Positions 7,737 through 14,991 of a stretch of DNA of 25,073 bases are shown piece after piece. Source of the stretch: an uncultured Dorea sp. GTDB taxonomy: Bacteria; Bacillota; Clostridia; Lachnospirales; Lachnospiraceae. The stretch is taken from NCBI GenBank assembly GCA_934307335.1, contig CAKRCL010000022.1, positions 1-25,073 on the forward strand, in the 5' to 3' direction. Each line of letters begins with the position of its first letter. Position 1 is the first letter of the stretch. A model generated the notes under the pieces. It made no database searches. It was not told the origin of the DNA and saw nothing but the letters and a program-made list of their open reading frames with translations. A program made the position numbers and the translations under genes.

Positions 7737-8096
7737 ATGAAAGGTTGTATGAGCACGGATCTCGGAATTATTACGATTGATCCTGAAGTGATAGCAAAAT
7801 ATGCAGGAACTGTAGCAGTAGAGTGTTTTGGTATTGTAGGAATGGCTGCAGTGAATATGAAGGATGGTCTGGTTCACTTGTTAAAGAAGGAAAGCCTGAC
7901 TCGTGGAATCAAGGTGCGTATCTCTGAAGAAAACCATGTAAGCTTGAGCTTTCATATCATTGTTGCGTATGGCGTAAGTATTTCGGCAGTAACGGATAAC
8001 TTGATCAGTAATGTGAAATATCGTGTGGAAGAGTTTTCCGGCATGCCGGTAGATAAGATCAATATCTACATTGAGGGTGTACGCGTCATTGATTAA
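7737..8096 (+). CDS. Asp23/Gls24 family protein (YloU)
   Basis: A 119-aa Asp23/Gls24 family protein with early GIITIDPEVIAKYAG, the central VRISEENHVSLSFHIIVAYG strand region and NVKYRVEEFSG near the end. The family is linked to cell-envelope stress in Staphylococcus; the exact role of YloU is not established. ATG 7737 is chosen because GGAGG (7724-7728) sits 8 nt before it. An ATG at 7722 in the same frame would place that site inside the gene. It is first in an operon with fakA and recG. Confidence 0.92.
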   Translation: MKGCMSTDLGIITIDPEVIAKYAGTVAVECFGIVGMAAVNMKDGLVHLLKKESLTRGIKVRISEENHVSLSFHIIVAYGVSISAVTDNLISNVKYRVEEFSGMPVDKINIYIEGVRVID

Positions 8097-8115
8097 TCAA
8101 GGAGGACATAGAGAA

Positions 8116-9795
8116 GTGGCTACAAAGACAATTGATGCAAAGATGCTTGCGAAGATGTTTCTTGCAGGCGCGCAGAATATAGAAGCAAAGAAAGAATTTA
8201 TCAACGAACTGAATGTATTTCCGGTACCGGATGGAGATACTGGTACGAATATGACTCTTACGATTTTATCTGCAGCAAAGGAAGTGACAGCGCTTACTGA
8301 TGCAGATATGAAGAGTCTTGCAAAAGCAATTTCTTCCGGGTCTTTAAGAGGTGCGAGAGGAAATTCAGGAGTTATTCTTTCTCAGCTTTTACGAGGCTTT
8401 ACAAAATCTATTCGTGACGAGAAGGAGATTGATGTACCGGCCCTTGCAGCGGCTTGCCAGAGAGCGAGAGATACAGCGTACAAAGCAGTTATGAAGCCGA
8501 AGGAAGGAACGATTCTCACAGTTGCAAGTTCCGTTGCAGATAAAGCGGCTGAACTCGCACTTGAGACAGAAGATTTAGAAGAGTTCCTTCCGGCGGTACT
8601 TGAACATGCAGATGAAGTGCTTCAGAAGACACCGGATATGCTTCCGGTCTTGAAAGAGGCAGGAGTTGTTGACTCTGGTGGACAGGGACTTTTAGAAGTC
8701 CTTCGCGGAGCATATGATGCATTTCTTGGAAAAGAGATTGATTATAGTGCAATTGTACCGGCAGCAGGAAGCGGTGTAGGTGCAGTGGCGGTAGAACCGA
8801 AAGAGGAAGCAGATATTAAATTCGGATATTGTACAGAGTTTATTATTCTACTGGAAAAAGAATTTACAGAGGAAGATGAGCAGGAGTTTAAAGCTTATCT
8901 CTCATCAATCGGAGATTCTATCGTATGTGTTGCAGATGAAGATGTTGTAAAGATTCATGTACACACGAATGATCCGGGGCTTGCAATCCAAAAGGCATTG
9001 ACTTATGGTCAGTTGTCACGTATGAAGATTGATAATATGCGTGAGGAACACAAGGAAAAACTGATTCGTGATTCAGAGAAACTTGCAAAAGAACAGGCAG
9101 AGGCAGAGCTGGTGAAGAAAACAAGTGAGCCAAAGAAGCCAATGGGCTTTATTGCGGTATCAATCGGAGATGGAATGAATGAGATATTCCGTGAGCTTGG
9201 TGCAGACTATATTATTGAGGGTGGACAGACTATGAACCCAAGTACAGATGATATGTTAAAAGCCATTGACCAGGTTAATGCGGAGACTATATTCATTCTT
9301 CCAAATAACAAGAATATTATTCTTGCTGCAAATCAGGCAAAAGCTTTGGTAGAAGATAAAGAAATTATTGTCATTCCAACAAAAACAGTTCCGCAGGGAA
9401 TCACAGCAATCATCAATTTTGTCCCGGATACAGATGCAAAGTCGAATGAAGAGACAATGCTTGAAGAAATTAAGAATGTGAAATCTGGTCAGGTGACATA
9501 TGCGGTACGTGATACGCATATTGATGATAAAGAGATCCATCAAGGTGATATTATGGGAATCGGTGATGCCGGAATCCTTTCTGTAGGACAGGATATTGCA
9601 GAGACAACATTGGAGATGCTGGAGCAGCTTGTGGATGAAGATTCTGAATTGATTAGTTTGTATTATGGACAGGATGTGACTGAAGAAGAAGCAGACGCAT
9701 TTACAGAAGAAGTTGAGAAGCTTTATCCGGATGTAGATGTAGACGTACACTGTGGTGGACAGCCGATATATTATTATGTATTAGCTGTAGAATAA
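8116..9795 (+). CDS. fakA: DhaL/DegV-type kinase, FakA-like (YloV)
   Basis: A 559-aa protein with an N-terminal DhaL (dihydroxyacetone-kinase-like) ATP-binding domain at about residues 1-200. It shows FPVPDGDTGTNM at about 35-46, whose Asp residues hold Mg-ATP, and GARGNSGVILSQ. Middle and C-terminal FakA domains follow (CVADEDVVKIHVHTNDPG; LPNNKNI). FakA phosphorylates fatty acids bound by a separate FakB (DegV) carrier and so feeds exogenous fatty acids into phospholipids. No fakB is in this window. The start GTG at 8116 follows AAGGAGG (8099-8105); the open frame extends upstream to TTG 8071 but overlaps yloU there. The substrate is inferred from the family. Confidence 0.92.
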   Translation: MATKTIDAKMLAKMFLAGAQNIEAKKEFINELNVFPVPDGDTGTNMTLTILSAAKEVTALTDADMKSLAKAISSGSLRGARGNSGVILSQLLRGFTKSIRDEKEIDVPALAAACQRARDTAYKAVMKPKEGTILTVASSVADKAAELALETEDLEEFLPAVLEHADEVLQKTPDMLPVLKEAGVVDSGGQGLLEVLRGAYDAFLGKEIDYSAIVPAAGSGVGAVAVEPKEEADIKFGYCTEFIILLEKEFTEEDEQEFKAYLSSIGDSIVCVADEDVVKIHVHTNDPGLAIQKALTYGQLSRMKIDNMREEHKEKLIRDSEKLAKEQAEAELVKKTSEPKKPMGFIAVSIGDGMNEIFRELGADYIIEGGQTMNPSTDDMLKAIDQVNAETIFILPNNKNIILAANQAKALVEDKEIIVIPTKTVPQGITAIINFVPDTDAKSNEETMLEEIKNVKSGQVTYAVRDTHIDDKEIHQGDIMGIGDAGILSVGQDIAETTLEMLEQLVDEDSELISLYYGQDVTEEEADAFTEEVEKLYPDVDVDVHCGGQPIYYYVLAVE

Positions 9796-9800
9796 GAGAT

Positions 9801-11831
9801 ATGATCGAACAAAGTAAGATTCATGAAATAAAAGGCGTCGGGGAGAAGACGGAGAAGCTTTTTGCCAAACTGAACATTTATACAGTTGGTGATCTTCTTC
9901 GTTATTATCCTAGAAGCTATGATGTATATGAAGAGGCCGTCCCTATCGCGCAGGTAGAGGACGGTCAAACTGTTACTGTCACAGGGATGATATTTGGGCG
10001 TGTTCAAGTTGGAGGGAATCGAAATCTTCAAGTGACCACGGTTCATGTGAAGGATTTGACGGGAACAATTAAGGCTGTGTGGTTCCGGATGCCATTTCTT
10101 CGAAATACATTGTCATCTGGCGGACCAATTACCTTACGCGGCAGAGCGGTAAACAGGCGGGATGGACTTGTTCTGGAGCATCCGGAAATCTTTTATCCAA
10201 GTGAAAAATACGAAGAAAAAATTCATACTCTTCAGCCGGTTTATGGATTGACGACAGGGCTTACGAATAATACAATTTCAAAAGCGGTCAGACAGGTGGT
10301 TGAGCAGTTGGATCTCACAAAAGAACATTTGCCGGAAGAAATAAGACTGCATTATGAACTGGCAGAATATAATTATGCGATTCGTGGCATACATTTTCCG
10401 GAAGATAAAGAAGTTTTTTATCATGCAAGAGAACGGCTTGTTTTTGAAGAATTTTTAAATTTTATACTGGCAATTCGTAAATTAAAAGACAGTAATAGCC
10501 GAATGGCAAACGAATATGTGATACCACTTCATCCGCAAGTGGAAGAATTTCAGAAAAAACTGCCATTTGAACTTACCGGTGCGCAGCAAAAAGTATGGAA
10601 TGAGATTCAGGTGGATATGGCATCTGAACATGCAATGTCCAGACTGGTGCAAGGAGATGTTGGATCCGGTAAGACAATCGTCGCAGTGCTGGCGCTTTTA
10701 AATACGGCGTTGAATGGATGCCAGGGAGCTATGATGGCTCCTACGGAAGTGCTTGCAAGGCAGCATTATGAGTCGATTACACAATTATTTGAAAACTATG
10801 ACATTCCGATCAAGGTTGTTCTTTTGACCGGTTCAATGACTACAAAGGAAAAACGCAGGGTGTATGACAGAATCGAATGCGGATTTGCAAAGATTATTAT
10901 AGGTACACATGCGCTGATCCAGGATGCGGTTTGTTATGATAATCTGGCACTGGTGGTAACAGACGAACAACATAGGTTTGGAGTAAAGCAACGAGAGGTG
11001 TTTGCGAAAAAAGGCGGCGTACCACATGTACTTGTAATGAGTGCAACACCGATTCCGAGAACACTTGCGATTATTTTATATGGAGATCTGGATATTTCGG
11101 TTATTGACGAACTTCCGGCTAATCGATTGCCAATAAAAAATTGTGTAGTTGATACGAGCTATCGACAGACGGCATATACATTTATGAAAAAGCAGATTGC
11201 AGACGGCAGGCAGTGTTATATCATATGTCCGATGGTAGAAGAAAGTGAAGCTATGGAAGCGGAGAATGTCACAGATTATGCGAAAATGCTTCAAGATGAG
11301 ATGGGATCGCAGATTGTAGTTGAATATCTCCATGGAAAGATGAAGCAGGCAGTCAAAGATGATATTATGGAACGGTTCGGACGAAATGAAATACAGATTC
11401 TGGTATCAACAACAGTCATCGAAGTCGGGATTGATGTGCCGAATGCAACGGTCATGATGGTTGAAAATGCAGAACGATTCGGACTGGCACAGCTTCATCA
11501 ACTTCGGGGACGTGTCGGTAGAGGAAAATATCAGTCTTACTGTATTTTTATGACCGGTTCGAAAGCGAAAGAGACAAAAAAACGATTGGATATTTTGAAT
11601 AAGACAAATGATGGATTTAAGATTGCGAGTGAGGATCTGAAACTTCGAGGTCCGGGTGATCTTTTTGGAATTCGTCAAAGTGGACTTATGGATTTTGGAC
11701 TTGGCGATATTTATCAGGATGCGGCTGTTTTACAAAAAGCAAATGAAGCTGCTGACTGGCTGTTAAAAAATAATCATGAATATGTCCAGCAAATTCCAGA
11801 TTATGAAGGAACTTCTAGTGTAATAATTTAA
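9801..11831 (+). CDS. recG: ATP-dependent DNA helicase RecG
   Basis: A 676-aa full-length RecG. The N-terminal helical and OB-fold wedge region begins KIHEIKGVGEKTEKLF. Walker A is GDVGSGKT (about 285-292), the DExH box is DEQH (388-391) and motif III is SATPIPRT. The C-terminal helicase half carries VIEVGIDVPNA and QLRGRVGRGK, followed by the FGIRQSGL end region. RecG remodels stalled forks and Holliday junctions. ATG 9801 is 5 nt after the fakA stop and has only a weak ribosome site, suggesting translational coupling. The order yloU-yloV-recG matches Bacillus without the sda genes found there. Confidence 0.98.
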   Translation: MIEQSKIHEIKGVGEKTEKLFAKLNIYTVGDLLRYYPRSYDVYEEAVPIAQVEDGQTVTVTGMIFGRVQVGGNRNLQVTTVHVKDLTGTIKAVWFRMPFLRNTLSSGGPITLRGRAVNRRDGLVLEHPEIFYPSEKYEEKIHTLQPVYGLTTGLTNNTISKAVRQVVEQLDLTKEHLPEEIRLHYELAEYNYAIRGIHFPEDKEVFYHARERLVFEEFLNFILAIRKLKDSNSRMANEYVIPLHPQVEEFQKKLPFELTGAQQKVWNEIQVDMASEHAMSRLVQGDVGSGKTIVAVLALLNTALNGCQGAMMAPTEVLARQHYESITQLFENYDIPIKVVLLTGSMTTKEKRRVYDRIECGFAKIIIGTHALIQDAVCYDNLALVVTDEQHRFGVKQREVFAKKGGVPHVLVMSATPIPRTLAIILYGDLDISVIDELPANRLPIKNCVVDTSYRQTAYTFMKKQIADGRQCYIICPMVEESEAMEAENVTDYAKMLQDEMGSQIVVEYLHGKMKQAVKDDIMERFGRNEIQILVSTTVIEVGIDVPNATVMMVENAERFGLAQLHQLRGRVGRGKYQSYCIFMTGSKAKETKKRLDILNKTNDGFKIASEDLKLRGPGDLFGIRQSGLMDFGLGDIYQDAAVLQKANEAADWLLKNNHEYVQQIPDYEGTSSVII

Positions 11832-11846
11832 TTCCTCCATATACTA
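11818..11846 (+). promoter_or_regulatory. Candidate sigma-G promoter of the SASP gene
   Basis: GTGTA (11818-11822), 17 nt, then TATACTA (11840-11846), matching the sigma-G patterns gHATR at 4 of 5 and CATnHTA at 6 of 7. It overlaps the end of recG and would give a leader of about 47 nt. SASP genes are known sigma-G targets, which raises the prior. The match itself is imperfect. Confidence 0.4.
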
Positions 11847-11899
11847 ACGACGTAACCAATCAAAAATAGTTACAGATGTTACAAAAGGAGGAGTATAAA

Positions 11900-12106
11900 A
11901 TGGCAAATCGTTCATCTAACAAGGCAGCAGTTCCAGAAGCAAAAGGAGCACTGGACAAATTCAAGTATGAAGTAGCAACGGAACTTGGAGTACCGTTGAC
12001 AGATGGTTACAATGGTGACCTGACATCTAGACAGAATGGTTCTGTCGGTGGTTATATGGTTAAAAAAATGATCGAACAGCAGGAAAAACAGATGGCCGGT
12101 AAATAA
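11900..12106 (+). CDS. Alpha/beta-type small acid-soluble spore protein
   Basis: A 68-aa protein with both hallmarks of alpha/beta SASPs: KFKYEVATELGV around the Gpr protease cleavage region, and TSRQNGSVGGYMVKKM in the DNA-binding C-terminal half. These proteins coat spore DNA and protect it, then are degraded at germination. ATG 11900 is chosen because AAAGGAGGAG lies just before it. The in-frame ATG at 11876 would put this site inside the gene. It appears to be a single-gene unit between recG and a strong terminator. Confidence 0.96.
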   Translation: MANRSSNKAAVPEAKGALDKFKYEVATELGVPLTDGYNGDLTSRQNGSVGGYMVKKMIEQQEKQMAGK

Positions 12107-12115
12107 AGGCTAAGG

Positions 12116-12166
12116 AAATGAAATAGGGGTGTGGCTTGAGAAAGTCATATCCCTCATTTCATTTTT
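12116..12166 (+). terminator. Long intrinsic terminator after the SASP gene
   Basis: AAATGAAAT (12116-12124) pairs with ATTTCATTT (12156-12164). Inside it, a 13-nt arm (12125-12137) pairs with 12142-12154 with a few G-U pairs and a GAGA loop; C12155 is the only bulge. The descending arm runs into a T tract ending at 12166. The stem is about 22 bp, unusually long. Confidence 0.85.
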
Positions 12167-12180
12167 ACATTTCATACGGA

Positions 12181-12209
12181 TTGACATTTCGACAGGACGA
12201 TTTTATAAT
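12181..12209 (+). promoter_or_regulatory. Exact-consensus sigma-A promoter of rsmD-coaD
   Basis: TTGACA (12181-12186), a 17-nt spacer, then TATAAT (12204-12209), a full match to consensus at ideal spacing. The expected start, near 12216, supports the rsmD ATG at 12243 over the one at 12222. Confidence 0.9.
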
Positions 12210-12242
12210 GAACGGGAATAAATGAATGAAGAGGAATTTATC

Positions 12243-12800
12243 ATGAGAGTGATTGCTGGAACAGCCAGACGTCTGCAACTTAAGACGCTGGAAGGAATGG
12301 ATACAAGACCGACTACAGACAGAATTAAAGAGACGTTATTTAACATGATATCAGCGGATATGTACGACAGTAATTTCCTGGATTTATTTTCCGGAAGTGG
12401 TGGGATTGGTATTGAGGCTTTAAGCAGGGGCGCTGCAAATGCTGTTTTTGTCGAGAAGAATCCGAAAGCTATGAAATGCATTCAAGACAATCTTGAATTT
12501 ACAAAATTAAAAGATCGTGCAAAGACGATGCAGATGGATGTTTTCGCGGCACTGTCCAGACTGAATGGAGAATGGAAATTCGATTACATATTTATGGATC
12601 CGCCATATAATGAGGAATGGGAAAAGCAGGTGCTGGAATTTCTGAGTGATTTGTCACTTTTGACAGAGGATGGAATTATCATTGTTGAAGCGTCAAAAGA
12701 AACAGATATGTCCTATGCAGAAAACATGGGCTATACAATTATAAAAGAAAAGTTGTATAAAACGAATAAACACATTTTTTTAGAGAAAAATGAGGAGTAG
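12243..12800 (+). CDS. rsmD: 16S rRNA (guanine966-N2)-methyltransferase RsmD
   Basis: A 185-aa protein beginning [10 protein letters not shown], as is typical for the family. The SAM-binding loop is [19 protein letters not shown] (about 46-64) and the catalytic motif is DPPY (119-122). RsmD methylates N2 of G966 in 16S rRNA during 30S assembly. ATG 12243 has GAGGA (12231-12235) 7 nt upstream. The in-frame ATG at 12222 is rejected because it would sit almost on the transcription start. Its stop region contains the coaD ribosome site, as in many Firmicutes where rsmD and coaD are paired. Confidence 0.95.
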   Translation: MRVIAGTARRLQLKTLEGMDTRPTTDRIKETLFNMISADMYDSNFLDLFSGSGGIGIEALSRGAANAVFVEKNPKAMKCIQDNLEFTKLKDRAKTMQMDVFAALSRLNGEWKFDYIFMDPPYNEEWEKQVLEFLSDLSLLTEDGIIIVEASKETDMSYAENMGYTIIKEKLYKTNKHIFLEKNEE

Positions 12801-12804
12801 ATTG

Positions 12805-13299
12805 ATGAAAAGAGCAATTTATCCCGGTAGTTTTGATCCGGTCACATATGGACACATAGATATTATCAGAAGATCTGCAGAGCTGGTGGATGAACTCATT
12901 GTGAGTGTGCTGAATAATAATGCAAAAACCCCGTTGTTTTCCGTAGAGGAACGTGTTAAAATGTTAAATGAGGTAACACGGGATATGACAAATGTTAAAG
13001 TAGTTCCCTTTGAAGGACTGCTGGTAGAATTTGCAAAAGAGATGGATGCCTGCATGGTTATTCGTGGATTGCGGGCAATTACAGATTTTGAATATGAACT
13101 TCAGATGGCACAGACGAACCATAAACTGGAACGCAGCATTGAGACAGTATTCTTAACGACAAGTCTGGAATATTCTTATCTAAGCTCTACCATAGTAAAA
13201 GAAGTAGCTTCTTATAATGGAGATATTTCAAAATTTGTTCCCGATGTTGTACAGGTAAGAATAAGGGAGAAAATGAAACAAAAAGGAGAGTGTAGATAA
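12805..13299 (+). CDS. coaD: Phosphopantetheine adenylyltransferase
   Basis: A 164-aa nucleotidyltransferase beginning [17 protein letters not shown], with the (T/H)xGH motif TYGH at 14-17 and the second motif LSSTIVKE. It converts 4'-phosphopantetheine and ATP to dephospho-CoA, the penultimate step of coenzyme A synthesis. ATG 12805 follows GAGGAG (12792-12797), which overlaps the end of rsmD. An upstream in-frame ATG at 12790 overlaps that site and is not used. Length is normal for CoaD. Confidence 0.97.
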   Translation: MKRAIYPGSFDPVTYGHIDIIRRSAELVDELIVSVLNNNAKTPLFSVEERVKMLNEVTRDMTNVKVVPFEGLLVEFAKEMDACMVIRGLRAITDFEYELQMAQTNHKLERSIETVFLTTSLEYSYLSSTIVKEVASYNGDISKFVPDVVQVRIREKMKQKGECR

Positions 13300-13937
13300 T
13301 GAGCAGCCGTATTGAGCAGATCATTGAAGAAATTGAAGAATATATTGACAGTTGTAAGTTTCAGCCGCTGTCTACATCAAAAATTATTGTTAATAAGGAT
13401 CAGATGGATGAACTTTTACGTGAGCTTCGAATGAAGACACCGGATGAGATCAAACGTTATCAGAAGATTATAGCGAATAAGGATGCAATTCTGGCAGATG
13501 CGCAGGCAAAAGCCGACAGTATGCTGGAAGAGGCTCAGATCCATACGAATGAACTGGTAAGCGAGCATGAAATTATGCAGCAGGCGTATGCACAGGCGAA
13601 CGAGATTGTTACTGCTGCCACAGAGCAGGCACAGGAGATTCTTGATAATGCTACAAGTGATGCAAATGAAATCCGTATCGGAGCAATGCGCTATGCAGAT
13701 AATCTGATGGCGAATGCAGAAGGAATTATCGGACATACATTGGATAGCTATACAACAAAGTATGACAGCCTTGTGAATTCTTTACAGGAGTGTTATGACA
13801 TGGTTCGAAACAATCGTGCAGAGCTGGATATTCCGGAACAACCGGCGAATGTACAGGTTGATAATGAGGAATATGATTCGCAGGCAGAGCCGTCAGATGA
13901 TGTTTTCCCAGATTTTGATCTGGACAGTGAAGAATAA
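13299..13937 (+). CDS. Coiled-coil protein of unknown function (212 aa)
   Basis: A 212-aa soluble protein that starts on the last base of the coaD stop (TAATG), so it is translationally coupled. Residues 60-150 are Ala/Glu/Gln-rich helical repeats with KADSMLEEAQ, YAQANEIVTAATEQAQEIL and NATSDANEIR, like the stalk of an ATP synthase b subunit or a DivIVA-type coiled coil. The last 40 residues are acidic and probably disordered (DVFPDFDLDSEE). There is no membrane segment, so it is not a true F-type b subunit. Automated pipelines often label such proteins ATPase without basis. Placement between coaD and ylbJ is its only functional clue. Confidence 0.85.
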   Translation: MSSRIEQIIEEIEEYIDSCKFQPLSTSKIIVNKDQMDELLRELRMKTPDEIKRYQKIIANKDAILADAQAKADSMLEEAQIHTNELVSEHEIMQQAYAQANEIVTAATEQAQEILDNATSDANEIRIGAMRYADNLMANAEGIIGHTLDSYTTKYDSLVNSLQECYDMVRNNRAELDIPEQPANVQVDNEEYDSQAEPSDDVFPDFDLDSEE

Positions 13938-13958
13938 AGATACTGTGGGACAGATATT

Positions 13959-14879
13959 TTAGAGTGATATATAAAGATAAGCAATCAGACTGGTCACCAA
14001 AGCGGTGATCAGTTTTTTTGCTATGTAGCAGTGAAAGGAAAGGCCACTGTTTCGAATCATACTTCCGGTCTGGAAAATTGCACACCAGCCGCCAAAGGCA
14101 GCGTGCCCCATACAAAGACAGTAAAGTGCAGAAAAAGAAAGTGGCGAAGCCGATAGCATAGAAATTCCATTAGTAAGTTCCAAAGAAGGAAGAAATAATA
14201 TTTGGAAAAAGATATTTTTAACAGGAATCAGCTGTGTTAATGTTAACAATACAGAAAAAAGAATGATATAACCACCTATTTTTACAATTGCTTCGCAGCT
14301 GTCACTGATGCAGGAGTCGATAGAGCCAGCGCAACAAGTAATAGCTGTGGGATGAGTTGAAAAGTCAGATATTTCAGATAGATTTTTTCTCATACGGAAC
14401 AAAAAACTTAATAACAGAGGTGTTCCATATAAAATCAGAACAGAAGGGAGAATCAGATCAGATTTCTTTAATGTTCCGGATAGGATATAACTAATCAAAA
14501 ATACAGGGCTTGTATTATTACAAAAGGATAATAGGTAGGATGCTTCGCTATAAGAAATTTGTCTCGAACGAAGAAGATCGGCGGTAATCTTGGCACCTAT
14601 AGGATAACCGCACAGAAAACCGGTTATAATCGCAAAAGAGCCATTTTCAGATACTTTGAAAAGAGAACGCATAACAGGACTGACCAGATGGCTGAGAAAA
14701 GAGCATGTATTAGAGACAAGAAGGAGCCTGGACATGAGTAGAAATGGAAAGAGGGTCGGGAGGACGGTCAAAAACCAAAGTAAAAGTCCGGATTTGGCAC
14801 CATAAAAGACCTGTGAAGGAAACAAGAGCATGGCAAAAAAAATAATCAGGAGAATTAAATGAATACATTTATTTTTCAT
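13959..14879 (-). CDS. ylbJ: Sporulation integral membrane protein YlbJ
   Basis: A 306-aa polytopic membrane protein with about eight hydrophobic segments, a nucleoside-recognition (Gate)-type fold. Family motifs are GFLCGYPIGAK near residue 90, SFCNNTSPVF, and GHAAFGGWCAIFQTGS near the C-terminus. In Bacillus, ylbJ is mother-cell expressed during sporulation and lies near coaD, as here; the Bacillus protein is longer, at about 400 residues. The gene is convergent with the rsmD operon and divergent from pepD. ATG 14879 has only a weak AGGG site. A candidate sigma-E promoter precedes it. It probably transports a small molecule during spore formation, but the substrate is unknown. Confidence 0.9.
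   Translation of the reverse strand: MKNKCIHLILLIIFFAMLLFPSQVFYGAKSGLLLWFLTVLPTLFPFLLMSRLLLVSNTCSFLSHLVSPVMRSLFKVSENGSFAIITGFLCGYPIGAKITADLLRSRQISYSEASYLLSFCNNTSPVFLISYILSGTLKKSDLILPSVLILYGTPLLLSFLFRMRKNLSEISDFSTHPTAITCCAGSIDSCISDSCEAIVKIGGYIILFSVLLTLTQLIPVKNIFFQILFLPSLELTNGISMLSASPLSFSALYCLCMGHAAFGGWCAIFQTGSMIRNSGLSFHCYIAKKLITALVTSLIAYLYISL
13989..14019 (+). terminator. Intrinsic terminator of the rsmD operon, inside the 3' end of ylbJ
   Basis: CTGGTCACC (13990-13998) pairs with GGTGATCAG (14004-14012) with one G-U pair and an AAAGC loop. Seven T residues follow at 13013+1000, that is 14013-14019. It works only for + strand transcription; the minus direction has no T run. The same bases encode the end of the minus-strand gene ylbJ. 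Confidence 0.85.
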
Positions 14880-14912
14880 AAATATAAAACCCTGCTGACA
14901 GAATCTTAATTA

Positions 14913-14942
14913 ACCTTATGGAAAGGTTTGATTTTTTATGAC
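14913..14942 (-). promoter_or_regulatory. Candidate sigma-E promoter of ylbJ
   Basis: Read on the minus strand: GTCATAAA (14942-14935), 14 nt, then CATAAGGT (14920-14913). This resembles sigma-E elements (GTCATATT-like, 14-15 nt, CATAnnnT). The leader to the ATG would be about 27 nt. ylbJ is a mother-cell gene in Bacillus, which supports the reading. Confidence 0.5.
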
Positions 14943-14956
14943 AAATGATACATAAT
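14928..14956 (+). promoter_or_regulatory. Candidate sigma-A promoter of pepD
   Basis: TTGATT (14928-14933), a 17-nt spacer, then CATAAT (14951-14956), matching consensus at 4 and 5 positions. It overlaps the candidate ylbJ promoter on the other strand. The leader is about 29 nt. Confidence 0.6.
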
Positions 14957-14991
14957 GGAAAAAGAAATTGTGACAAGGAGAGAAATAGATT

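Noticed and set aside
7518..7877. A 119-aa minus-strand open frame over the rpmB end and yloU start
   Set aside because: It covers a terminator and a promoter of + strand genes and has no motif or ribosome site.
9256..9750. A 164-aa minus-strand open frame inside fakA
   Set aside because: Composition (Ile, Phe, Cys, Asn) is that of an antisense shadow; fakA is well supported on the + strand.
13726..14115. A minus-strand frame of 129 aa at the junction of the coiled-coil gene and ylbJ
   Set aside because: It lies out of frame with ylbJ and antisense to the coiled-coil gene, with no family motif.
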